Of a stretch of 64,000 bases of DNA, positions 44,719 to 54,154 are shown piece after piece; positions within the stretch are counted from its first letter, which is position 1; every line of letters starts with the position of its first letter. The notes under the pieces are model-generated. The model worked only from the letters and a program-made list of their open reading frames with translations. It had not been told where the DNA came from and made no database searches. The stretch comes from Marsupella aquatica (lineage: Eukaryota > Marchantiophyta). A program made the position numbers and the translations under genes. Where the stretch lies: NCBI GenBank assembly GCA_973895155.1, contig OZ316898.1, positions 20,956,001 to 21,020,000 on the forward strand, read 5' to 3'.

Positions 44719-47031
44719 AATATAAAGTTGATGGAAATGAAAGACAAGAGAGGAGATGGATGTCATACCACTCGAATAAAATTGCCCCACTGGCGCCATC
44801 AAACAACCCACCAGGATATCCAGCTTTGTAGCATCATGAGCTTTCCAGGGACACAGTTTCCTGATTGCCACCAAACCACAATCTCTCGGGACACGCAATA
44901 CGCTACCACAAACATTGGAGCATTTCTTAGTTTCTCCCAAAGTCTCCGATGTTCCAATTGACATTCTTTGAGTACTCCTTCCTTGGAATGCCGATGGAAA
45001 GATTGATAAAAGTGAAATGCATCAGAGCGCTCCCTCTCCGGGTCTGGGTGTCCACCAAAAAAAACATTCCGCACAGCATTCCATCCAGCTTGTGCATTGT
45101 CCGCCATAAACCCTTGGATGACAACCTCCTGTAATCCATTCTCCTTGCAAACCTCAATCATAACTCTCCAAGCCTTTTTGAAAGACTCAGTGTCTTCACC
45201 TTTCAACTCGCATGTGAAAATTGTACAAAGTGCACGGAAGTTATGGTAGTAGACATGCGCGCTAAAAGTAAACCAATCGGTTGTGATACGCTGCATCACA
45301 TCAAAACTGACCCAGGCTCCTTCGAGTCTTCCACCAGGTTGCATCTGTCTCAAAAGATCCACATCGGAACCGTGACCCTTCGTGGTCATTTTAAAGATGT
45401 GAGGCCTATCGTATTGACATCCCTGACCCGAGAGCAAATACCTCTGGAGAAATGATAGGTTAATCTTCTTCTGCATTTGTGAGAGAAAATCAAGTTCACC
45501 CCGACCCTTTTGGTCTATCCTAACGCTCCGACAAAGAGATGCAAACTTCTGGGGAGTGGAAAATACCATCAGAGACTTCCATATTTCAGTTTCTTTGATA
45601 TCGACCATGTCGTCAACATGTTCGCAGAGAGCTTTCACTATGGACCCTGTAGCAGAATTCAAGATCCCAGCTGGTTTTGCCAGAGGATTGGCTTCATGAT
45701 TTTTTTTAATTAAATCCTCAGCCATCTTCTCCGCACTCCTACAAAAGGTTTTTCTACCTGGATGGTTATGCTCACCTATATGAATTGCCAAGCGGGACAT
45801 ATGACTACATGTTTCCGCATCAAGTAATACTTGCGGGTACATATAGAACAAACGGGCAGGGCAATACTTGACACAAAAAGGAATCTGATCACAATAATGA
45901 CACACAACACCGCCCTCTTCGATAAAAGATCCGATAGCATACTGACCACTAAGCTTTGGAGTACCCTGCCATGCCTTAGCATTTGCCTTCTTCTTCCTTT
46001 GGAAGTACTCGCAGGACTTGTTCCGACATTCAATGAATCCCGTACAGGTAACCTTACCGAATTGCCAAAGTTTTTTCGGCTGAACGTTCGCAGTAGTTGG
46101 AAATATGCGTGTCCAAATGTAGCAATCTTTGGCATGGTCCATGTCCCTAAGCCTAGAGCCTTTAGAGAGCATCTTGTCAATGGGTGGCAATTCAAACACG
46201 ACATTCCCGTTGTACTTAGTTGGCAGACAGGAGACTTGCTCATGTCTGAAATCACCCGTTGATATGAACCTCGATAACTCGCTATGACCAGTGGATTTGA
46301 GTAACGTATCCATTGCACTCCGCCGATACACGACCTCCAACTGGTTAGAGCTTCCTGGAGTCTCACCTTTAACAACAGCATGTTGCGGGACTTTCATTTT
46401 CAACGTAGTACTTGGAGTGTGATCCCCATCTTCACTAGAAGAAATCTTGACAACATCAAATGGAACTTGGGGGACACTGGACGGTCCTTCATGTTGTCTT
46501 ACTCGAAGTGAGTACGAAATCCCCGCGTATAGATGCCAAAACCGTTCACCATCATCCACATTGAATGTTGCCGCATCTTCGATGTCATCATTGGTTTTGA
46601 GCTCTCAAACAATGGCCTCAATATCATTCATCCTCAAATCAAATCTCCCGCAAAGGTATCTCTCCCAGACCTGCTTGTATGTGTCTTCCACAGGGACGGG
46701 GATGGTCACAATATCTCCAGTCCCGAATCGGGATAGAACGATGGACCGAGACATTGCAATCGAAAACAAATAACGAGGGTTGTAATGTTTCGAGGAAGAA
46801 AAGTCTATGGTAATATGGAGCTTATACCAGTCAAACATGGGAACTTCACGTTAACAGATCCGTTTGTATAAGACATAAAACATAGTCGACATAGGATCCG
46901 TTGGCAACATAAATGATTTTTGTCGTTTTTCCCCGATAAGTCTGGATGTCAGACGCATACATAATGCCAAAAAAGACACCACAAAAATCTTTAACAGACT
47001 CTAAGATATTGTAAAGTTGGAACAATTTGAG

Positions 47032-47046
47032 TAGCGCCTGGCGCTA
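47032..47046. promoter_or_regulatory. Palindrome site 4 (perfect)
   Basis: TAGCGCCTGGCGCTA, a perfect 15-bp palindrome around a central T, in the divergent promoter. Confidence 0.7.
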
Positions 47047-47094
47047 ACTAAACCGTCTCCAACATAATAAGCCCCAAATCTCAATATTCCATAT

Positions 47095-47109
47095 TAGCGC
47101 CTGGCGCTA
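47095..47109. promoter_or_regulatory. Palindrome site 5 (perfect)
   Basis: TAGCGCCTGGCGCTA again, 63 bp from site 4. Confidence 0.7.
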
Positions 47110-47221
47110 GTATACAAAAACCCTCCAGATATCCATCAATACTATGAAATAATTGGATTGAAATGATCAATGAAAATGTGAATTGTTTTAAAACTATGGA
47201 TGAAAAATACTCGTTATCACT

Positions 47222-47234
47222 AGCGTCGGGCGCT
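47222..47234. promoter_or_regulatory. Palindrome site 6
   Basis: AGCGTCGGGCGCT, one C-to-T mismatch, in the divergent promoter. Confidence 0.65.
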
Positions 47235-47367
47235 AGTATAGGATGCAAGTAATGTTTCCCAAAAACCATTAAAACAATAGACATTTCTTTAAATATGGGG
47301 TTGTTTTGATGAAATTTATGTATTCGAGGCACCATTTAAGACCTATTCTATAGCTGTTGTTTTTACT

Positions 47368-47380
47368 AGCGCCGGGCGCT
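47368..47380. promoter_or_regulatory. Palindrome site 7 (perfect)
   Basis: AGCGCCGGGCGCT, perfect arms with a central G, in the divergent promoter. Confidence 0.7.
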
Positions 47381-47428
47381 GCCATGACAATCATCCAAAT
47401 TATCTACTTCAAGGGAAGTTGTTTATAA

Positions 47429-47443
47429 TAGCGCCCGACGCTA
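47429..47443. promoter_or_regulatory. Palindrome site 8
   Basis: TAGCGCCCGACGCTA, one G-to-A mismatch, in the divergent promoter. Confidence 0.65.
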
Positions 47444-48525
47444 GTATTCCGAGTGAGGGAGGAAAACGGTCATAACGGTAACATTTAACGGTAACTTCTG
47501 AGTTCCGTGTGTGTTACGCTTCTTCTACCGCTTGATTTAGCTAATTAAGTTCTCAGCATACATACGTTGGAATCCGCCAAACTTACAAGATTCTTGCTTT
47601 AATCGAAGAGTTCCGCTGAACTCCACCCTCCTTCTAGAATATATTACACGTTGAGAGTTGATTAGAGTTCCATAATTTCATTGTACGATAGTTTGTACGC
47701 TTCTGGAAGGAAGACGATGGAGGTATTCTCCTCTTCATCCAGAGGGTATAGTGTTGTTCCTGACCAAGAGCAAGCTTATTCTGAATCCTCGCAATCTTCG
47801 TTTACTGGTTCAGTTTATACACGTCGTGTAACTCGTTCCACAAAGTTGTTGCCTCCTACTTCTGTTAGCGTTGTTTTGGTTCCTAAATCTCTGCGTAGAA
47901 AGATGGAGAACCTTGATACGATTGTGATCCAAGATGTTTCGGACTGCACACTCACGGAGACTGATCTCATCTCAAAACATGTCATGTGTTTTGGAAAGGA
48001 TTCTCGTGGATTTGACAAGGAGCCGCCTTGAATCCCTCTATGCCGATTGGTTCATATGGAGGTGGTTCGTACTTTGCAGAAAGATAGCTCTTCCATCGAG
48101 AAGCTGAAAGACTCGTTTCGCAGTATGGGTTACAATTCATCCTTAGGAATGCATTTCTATGTGCAGCCAATGGATGAGAATGGAATTGTTCTGACCTGTA
48201 CCCAGGAAATTCGTGAGTCATGGGATCCAATTTGGCAATTGGAGAACGAGAAGTTTGAGGCTGAATGCGAGGCCAATCCAGATTTTCTCGTGTTGAAGGA
48301 TAAGATGTTCTCTGTCTTCGATGGAAATCACAGGCTGTACTCATGGACACTTGTTACCGAGGAGAACCCTGACAATCCAAAATACCATCCTCGAGTGCTT
48401 TGCACAATATTTAAGGGAGACAAGGGATCTCTTATTGAAATTGAGGCAGCTATGCACACTGTGAATCAGTAAGTTCTCATTCTTTTCCGGTACCTTATTT
48501 GAATCTTGCGAGTGTTCTATTTAAG

Positions 48526-48538
48526 AGCACTCGGCGCT
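48526..48538. promoter_or_regulatory. Palindrome site 9
   Basis: AGCACTCGGCGCT, two transition mismatches, inside intron 1 of the ParB gene. Confidence 0.5.
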
Positions 48539-50033
48539 GGTTATAGATAAAATATACTTTGACTCTAACTCGTTGCATCTCTTCGTGTAGGCTTGGCCAA
48601 GCAGTTGTTGAGCCATCCTGGATTCTCGATGCAGATAGAATCAAACGAATTCTGGCGCATGACCTTGAGTATTACAGTAAAATGATTGACCTGGCTAATT
48701 TCAAGAAGTTTGAGAGCATTCGGCTAAAGACTCGGAAGGGGTCATGGTATACGAAGAAGATGCCACAAGAAGCTCTTGTTTACATTCTATGTGAGAATAA
48801 GATAAAGTCCTATTCTCACCAATTCAAGCTTGACATGGAGGCAACCAAGGCTCAAGGGAGTCCCTGGTCGGTGGATGAGATTTCCAAACGCCATGCAGCC
48901 ATGATGAAGGACGCAACCAAAGACTGGGCCATGAAGTCCTCAAAAATTACGCCCTTGTTAAGTCCTGAATTTGAAGATTTTCTTAGTACATGTGTAGAAA
49001 TGTATGCTGTCACAGAGAGAAACAAGAGAGAGAAGAAGCCTGACGCCATCGTATGTACAATGGACCGCGCCCGATTGTTCATTGTTGTTTCTGCCCTAGA
49101 CCCAAAGTTGCAGAGCATCCTACTTGTGGCACATTGCAATCCTGAGCTGCGAAGACAGTTTTTCCACCCGACAAGTGTTAACAACGACCCAGTCAAACAA
49201 TGGTGTCATACTTGGATCACTTGGAATAGTGTAGAGGGAATTGCTGTCGGCATGTTACATTCATGTCTGCGTGAAGTAGAGCAAACTATGCCCGCCACTA
49301 GATTGGAAGAGTGGAATTGTGGTTCGTTTGATGATCTCGTTCAGTTTGTTACAAATGAATTCAAGAGATATGGTGATTCTGTGAAGAGTAAGTTCTTTCA
49401 CACTATGTGGCCTTCAAAGTATCCAGACAAAGAAGACTATACCCAAAAAAACCAGAAGCGGGCTAAAAGGTATCTTTATAGGTTCTACATGCACATGGAG
49501 GTAACCAAACCTGATTACTTCTGGGCATATCCTGCAGCTTTCATGAAGTGGATTACAATAAGTGAGGATGACGCCATAGCTGATTTGTACTCCATGTACC
49601 CAGCGGAGGGCATATTTCCTCCAAGACCTACGATAGAATGGGAGAGAACTCACTACCCCTGGTATCTAGATACAGATAGATGGGATTCTCCTTTTGATCA
49701 AAGGGAGAAAGATGCATTCCATAAGCTTTCAAAGTCCCACATACCAGCAAAAATTGTGTCCGACATGAAGCAAGGCCTGCTAGACGATGTAGACAAGTCT
49801 GCCATGGACTTGCAAAGTATTTGTGAAATGACTATTGTTCATGTGGACCGAAGTCGCAAACCTCGAGCGAAAGCAAAAGCGGAGTTAGCAGCACCAAGCG
49901 AGTCAACAAAATCTGGGAGGAAAAGTGAGTATAGTGTTCACTAGTATGGCGCTGGCTTGAACTATCATGCGAATTCACATTTCTTTCTACATTCTTAGGG
50001 CTTTGTTGTAACCTAAGTAATTTGCATTTGGTT

Positions 50034-50048
50034 AGCGCCTGGCGCTAG
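50034..50048. promoter_or_regulatory. Palindrome site 10 (perfect)
   Basis: TAGCGCCTGGCGCTA inside intron 2 of the ParB gene. A half-site (TATGGCGCT) lies near 49945 in the same intron. Confidence 0.7.
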
Positions 50049-51922
50049 CTTGTTTGAATACTCAGGATTTACTTGTTCTAACTAGGACCTATTGGTAATT
50101 TAGGAGGGAGGAAGTTTAATACTGCAGGAACAGGAGATACTAAAGTGGATGCTACACCTGAATTTTTTGAGGCAAACACCGGAGCTCGATCGGACCCCAT
50201 TACTCCTGTCGACAAGGGGAAGGTAATAGTTTCGGTTGACGCCACAAGTACCAGGAAGAAACGAAAGAGAGCTATCGAAGGTGGACCTTCTTCAAGGGAG
50301 AGTGTTGCAGCATCTGGTGTCCAACGTGAAGTTGGAAACTTCAAAACTAGAGTGTCTCGTCATGCCATGGTTGAGACAAGCATATCCGAATTTTTTGACT
50401 CGACTTTCAACAAGGGGGAAAAACCTGAATGGGTTAGTAATGTGGAGAAGTGGGGGAAGGATCTCGTTAAGTCGGGATATAAAGAGAAGGGTGTTGTGCG
50501 GGGAGGAAAAGAAAGATCGTTTGGAGTGGATGCGGGTTTCATTTACCTACCAACCGGGTTCAAACCAACGATCATAGATAAGAAGGTTCCTAAATGGAAC
50601 ACTCCAGAGCACTCCATGGCTAGATCTTTTTTCAAGTCCATGGATCCATTTCTATCAGATGATGGATTCCTTGCAATTCTACACAATGGGGAGTATGATC
50701 CCATGTCTCAAGTCATTGCTGCCTGTCAGGAATTGAGAAATTTTTAGTGCATATGCACGCATAATGTTGTAATGTCTATCCCGATGTACGCGGCAAAGAC
50801 AGACCGTCAGGTAATCATGTACTCTTAACTATGTCGCATTTTGAAATATAACTTGTTTAACCTGGAGTTGCCAATTGACACTTGGGATTGCTTTCTGCAG
50901 ATGTTTACCCTCAGGCTGGACATATTTGGTCGAATTAATGGGAAATGCAAAATTCCCAAAGACCCTAAATTGCGTCCACTCTCCATCAGTGAGGACCCTC
51001 GGTCACCAATTTGATCGGACTCCCTTCTCTCAAATCCGATCCATTCCTGCAAATGGAGTTTTCTGGAAATGCCGCCTGTCTGTTGGGTTTATGCCATCTG
51101 TCATTGAGCTTGTCACCCGACCTCATGATATTTTTATGGATTGGACCGCTGGGGCTGGAAGCTCCTTCATTGCTGGAGACTTCTCCGGGAGGTTTGTGCT
51201 CGGGATAGAACATAGAAAATAATTTATTGAAACCACTTCAAAGGTTTTCATGGATTTGTTGTCTCCCAAAGAGATTGCGGTTTTACCTCCACCTATTCCT
51301 ATTGCCGACAGAAAGAAGCGAGATAAGCTTCGGTCGGTACTCAATTTTGATTCTGATGATGAGTCCATTGAAGGTGGAGATGGAGAGGAACAAGGTACAG
51401 GGGACTCGGAGGAGGAAAAGGAAGAACCTCGTTGATCTCCTGATGAAACCGATAGTGATGACTCTTCCGAGTAATGTTCATAAACTCGTAAGCTTCTTTC
51501 TCCATTCCCGTCAATTTATAACATTGATGTGTTGTTTTGGAGAAAGGCACCTAACTTCTTGGATTTTGTTTGATCAGGTCAGAGTGGAATGCGAGGAAAC
51601 GTTTCAAACTGCGAAGGAGGGTCGCTAGACACAACATAGAAACACCAGAAAAACCTTTTGTTCTTCCCTCCTATGCAAAGAAAGCCACAAGGAAAGCCGA
51701 GAGTACAAGGACGCTTTGCTGGGAAAACAAAGGTCTTCGATTACAAAGGGGTGTTGACAGGAAGTTTATTAAACATCCTTATGTTGATGACTTCTCCCGC
51801 AGCCAGTACGTAGATGATGAGGCTGTGTCCACGGACAAATCCAAGAGTACAGATTCTAGTTCCGAATCAGAATCTGCAGAATTGTGACACGTATTGAGGA
51901 ATTTAGGGAGTAATTTTTTACC

Positions 51923-51935
51923 AGCGCTTGGCGCT
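51923..51935. promoter_or_regulatory. Palindrome site 11
   Basis: AGCGCTTGGCGCT, one C-to-T mismatch, just after the ParB gene stop. Confidence 0.65.
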
Positions 51936-52007
51936 AGTACCAACTTGTATTCAAATCCTCTCATTGAGTCCTTATAAATTAATGTCTGATTCCTTGTGTT
52001 TTTTACA

Positions 52008-52020
52008 AGCGCCAGGCGCT
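52008..52020. promoter_or_regulatory. Palindrome site 12 (perfect)
   Basis: AGCGCCAGGCGCT, perfect arms with a central A, between the ParB gene and the third gene. Confidence 0.7.
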
Positions 52021-52222
52021 CGCCAAATGGTGATTCATAAAGTGAATATTTCCGGCTCTTATTTGTTTAACATGGCCGTTTGGTCTTTGTCGTGTCCTAC
52101 CAACGGTCATCAGAATGAGACAAATAGTAGTCAATACATAGTATAATATACGTTTTGGATACCAACGGCCATTTCATTTAGGTCCGTTACTTTTCCAAAG
52201 AACCCACATTGGTTGTATTCAG

Positions 52223-52343
52223 ACGACATTTTTGGATCTCTAGGATGACATTCGGATCTCTTGTTGACAGCTTTTTTGCACGACATTTTCGGATCTCTTG
52301 TTGACGGCATCTCTCTTGGATGACATTTTAGGATCTCTTTTTG
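52223..52343 (+). repeat. Imperfect tandem repeats upstream of the third transposon gene
   Basis: Four units of about 25-35 bp share GACATTTTNGGATCTCT followed by TGTTGAC-like ends. They lie 160-280 bp before the ATG at 52503, so they may be promoter elements. A further run of CGACA/GGACGACA words continues to about 52390. Confidence 0.5.
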
Positions 52344-52502
52344 ACAACAGTTTTCAAGGACGACACTTGTCACGGACGACAAGTTTTTGGACAAGCGACT
52401 GTTTTGAGACCGACACCTGTTTGCGGCCCCTTTGCGGACCTTTTGCGTACATTTTTTGCGTTTTTTAGAGGGGAAGTTGCCACTAGATCGGATTTATTAA
52501 AC

Positions 52503-53064
52503 ATGGAGAGAAACGGTGAGCTCATGGATTGGGAGGTAGCGTTCCTCCCTTCTCGTGTGCGTCCGGAAGAGAGCCATTTCAGTTCTTTTGAGTCACGGAT
52601 GGATACTGAAGAGATTGAAACCTCTACTTTCCGAAACCGTCACGCTCTACCATATGATGAGGCTATTAGTCCTGGAGAAAAGAACATCCCATGGATCGTC
52701 AATTCTCCACCGCTCCCATTCGCAAGCCGGTTCTCGTCTCATGAGGCTATTTCTGTTGATGGTGTATTGCCAATCGATAGGAGAGTTCAAGAAATGTTTG
52801 GGCGCGTTGACTTTAAGGATAGTAACATTCCCAATGAAACTTATACGAGGGCAGTGCGTCGGGGTCCTTCTGAGAGATACATTCGATTGCGTGGTCTTGG
52901 ATTCAAGAAAAATCGGAGGAGAGAAGCGGCTGGAGTGGAGGATGATTGCAACTCTAAAAGCTAGATGCAATCACTTATTTGTTGTTCCTCCCGTTTTTCA
53001 TGAAGAACGACATCGCATTGTTCAGTTTGGTGATCACTTTAAGCTAGCGCCGAGTGCAGCTTAA
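52503..53064 (+). pseudogene. Third gene of the DNA transposon, unknown function
   Basis: ATG at 52503 begins MERNGELMDWEVAF. The frame is open to 52964 (154 codons), with an acidic N-half (HFSSFESRMDTEEIE) and a basic C-half (RAVRRGPSERYIRLRGLGFKKNRRR). A neighbouring frame continues with a sensible end (CNHLFVVPPVFHEERHRIVQFGDHFKL) to a stop at 53062, so a one-base shift near 52945 is likely. No known family recognised. Its place in the transposon, with its own upstream repeats, suggests a transposon-encoded accessory factor. Confidence 0.45.
53046..53058. promoter_or_regulatory. Palindrome site 13 (weak)
   Basis: AGCGCCGAGTGCA, three mismatches, at the end of the third gene. Listed because it follows the pattern of one site per gap. 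Confidence 0.3.
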
Positions 53065-53168
53065 GCTCTTTCGATGTTTCGGGATGGAGTCGCCCTCGAC
53101 TTAGTTTTTAGGGTTTTCCCTGGATGTTGTCTTCAGGAATTCCATAGTTTTTCCTGCAGTTGTTGGCT

Positions 53169-53181
53169 AGCGCCCAACGCT
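53169..53181. promoter_or_regulatory. Palindrome site 14
   Basis: AGCGCCCAACGCT, two G-to-A mismatches, downstream of the third gene. A still weaker form lies near 53284. Confidence 0.5.
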
Positions 53182-53543
53182 ACTTTTGTTTTACTGGAAA
53201 TCCTCAGCCGGGGTCGACCGTGGCTTCTGTATATCAGATTTCTAGGCCTACAGGTTTTAACTTATTTGTGCGTTTTTTGGACCTGCGCCGAACGCGTTAT
53301 GTACTTTGCGATGATATATGGCAGTTTTATTTTTCCCCTATGCATTTTGACATATATTGGTCTTGGATTTTGTTTATCTCAATTGTGAGACGGTTTTATT
53401 TGTTGTAAAATAGATGATTCTGTCTAGTCCAATTTCCTTTCACGCGAATTTGATCGTCTTGATTTCTATACCAGTAGTTTGAAACGCATATTTCGTCCAC
53501 TTTTTTCATGATCACTGTTCAACGCTACCCAAACACTGTTCGT

Positions 53544-53571
53544 TGGTAACAGTTTCTTTTTGCTGATAACA
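53544..53571 (-). repeat. Right subterminal repeats of the DNA transposon
   Basis: TGGTAACAG (53544-53552) and TGATAACAG (53563-53571) are the inverted form of the left-end CTGTTACCA repeats. They lie 50-80 bp from the right end. More degenerate TAACAG words surround them. Confidence 0.5.
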
Positions 53572-53631
53572 GTAACTGTTTGCTGTTACTGTTATCTGTT
53601 TGCTATTGTTTGTAAATTCCCCGTTGGCTTG

Positions 53632-53712
53632 ACATACGTGTGTGATCAGATTGGTGCGGGATCGATGGGGTATTGTTGACCGGGATCGTTGTGCCGATTG
53701 TATTGAGATTAT
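53632..53712 (+). repeat. Remainder of ancient Ty3 LTR and PBS-like stretch
   Basis: The ancient LTR resumes after the transposon's target duplication. TGTGATCA (53641-53648) is a plausible LTR end. The following TTGGTGCGGGATCG (53651-53664) looks like a primer-binding site. Only about 60 bp follow before another LTR start at 53713. Low confidence without the other LTR for comparison. Confidence 0.35.
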
Positions 53713-53850
53713 TGTGGGTTTTGGACATGTGTGGACATGAGTTCCATTTGTATTCCATTCTCTTGTGTTTGTGATGTGGCAGTGTGACTATGTCTAGATG
53801 TATGTGACAAGTGATGTATGTTGTGTAGCAATGTGTCTGCGCATGACAGG
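53713..53850 (+). repeat. Second copy of the ancient Ty3 LTR start, truncated
   Basis: TGTGGGTTTTGG onward matches 38332-38469 with about six differences in 138 bp, five of them transitions. Similarity stops at GACA (53850). The sequence after it is unrelated to the first LTR. Confidence 0.75.
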
Positions 53851-54154
53851 TTCCTAACCAGAATAATCTTTATGGTACAACCCCTGGCCGAGTTATGAGT
53901 ATACACCAGGCTGCAAGTAGTCAATTCAGATCAATGGCAGAAGAATAATCATTATGCCTCGAGTAACTCGGAAGTGTGACTCATTTATGCCCTGTTTGGC
54001 CTTGATGGGCAAATGAGGGGTCTGGACCCAGTCATTTGTCATCCGGCACACCTCAGTTGTCCCACCCCTGTCCCGACACCGTTCCAACCCAATCCCGACC
54101 TGGTCCTCACCCCGCCTAGTTGGACAACACGTAAACTTGCCCGTTAGCTCAAAC
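53851..54154. other. Unassigned sequence
   Basis: A noncoding stretch between the truncated LTR and the tandem repeats. No ORF, RNA or repeat recognised. Confidence 0.3.

Larger units (their letters stand above)
39425..46754 (-). pseudogene. Mutator-like transposase with zinc finger and SWIM domain, multi-exon
   Basis: The start is ATG at 46754-46752 (MSRSIVLSR). The N-terminus is PB1/MuDR-like. A TGA at 46607-46605, probably from CGA, interrupts it. A GCM/WRKY-like Cys-His module follows (FIECRNKSCEYFQ about 46020; HNHPG about 45763). The RNase-H-fold core has candidate acidic residues in SFDVMQR (about 45300), MADNAQAG (about 45100) and GLESRHASMKAW (about 44500), the last resembling the MULE TNNxxE block. 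Exon 1 probably ends near 44812 at GTGGGT. More coding lies at about 44530-44087. A long intron to about 40498 holds an insertion. The last exon includes a SWIM finger, CxC...CxH, at 39617-39550. It cuts and joins the transposon in the nucleus. Exact exons are approximate. Confidence 0.75.
46755..47716. promoter_or_regulatory. Divergent promoter region with five palindromes
   Basis: This 960-bp noncoding stretch separates the transposase start (minus strand) from the ParB/methyltransferase start (plus strand), so both genes are probably driven from here. Five AGCGCCNGGCGCT sites lie between 47032 and 47443. No clear TATA box could be chosen with confidence. Confidence 0.6.
47717..51887 (+). 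pseudogene. ParB-like plus N4/N6 amino-methyltransferase-like fusion, multi-exon
   Basis: Exons read 47717-48468, 48591-49924, 50087-50810, 50901-51470 and 51579-51887, with GT-AG introns of 122, 162, 90 and 108 bp. Near 48090-48420 is a ParB/Srx-like fold: a helical SIEKLKDSFRSMGY, then FSVFDGNHRLYSW where ParB proteins have GxRR, then HPRVLCTIF. A long unrecognised region (exon 2) follows, then KKRKR. The C-terminal part resembles N6/N4 methyltransferases of the order with the SAM motif last: SFFKSMDPFLSDDGFLAILHN, then IFMDWTAGAGSSF and FVLGIEHR. The catalytic DPPY-type motif is not seen where expected (GFIYLPTGF). A basic, Ser/Glu-rich tail ends the protein. Breaks: TGA 48029, TAG 50744, a frameshift near 51010, TAA 51220, TGA 51433. 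ParB-methylase fusions are known in bacteria and phages. Confidence 0.6.
38721..53622. mobile_element. MULE-type DNA transposon carrying a ParB-methyltransferase gene, 14.9 kb
   Basis: A 9-bp direct repeat GTTGGCTTG (38712-38720 and 53623-53631) flanks the segment, the duplication size typical of Mutator-like elements. The ends start GG and finish CC. Subterminal CTGTTACCA repeats point inward from both sides. Inside are a minus-strand transposase gene with a SWIM finger, a divergent plus-strand ParB/methyltransferase-like gene, and a third plus-strand gene. A palindrome AGCGCCNGGCGCT recurs through the noncoding parts. A foreign insertion of 3 kb or more lies in a transposase intron. Boundaries rest on one duplication and weak terminal repeats, so they are likely but not certain. 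Confidence 0.65.

Noticed and set aside
44789-44798. CTGGCGCCAT near the transposase exon end
   Set aside because: A different palindrome (TGGCGCCA) within or beside coding sequence; does not match AGCGCCNGGCGCT.
48852-49196. Minus-strand ORF opposite exon 2 of the ParB gene
   Set aside because: Shadow of a better supported spliced plus-strand exon.
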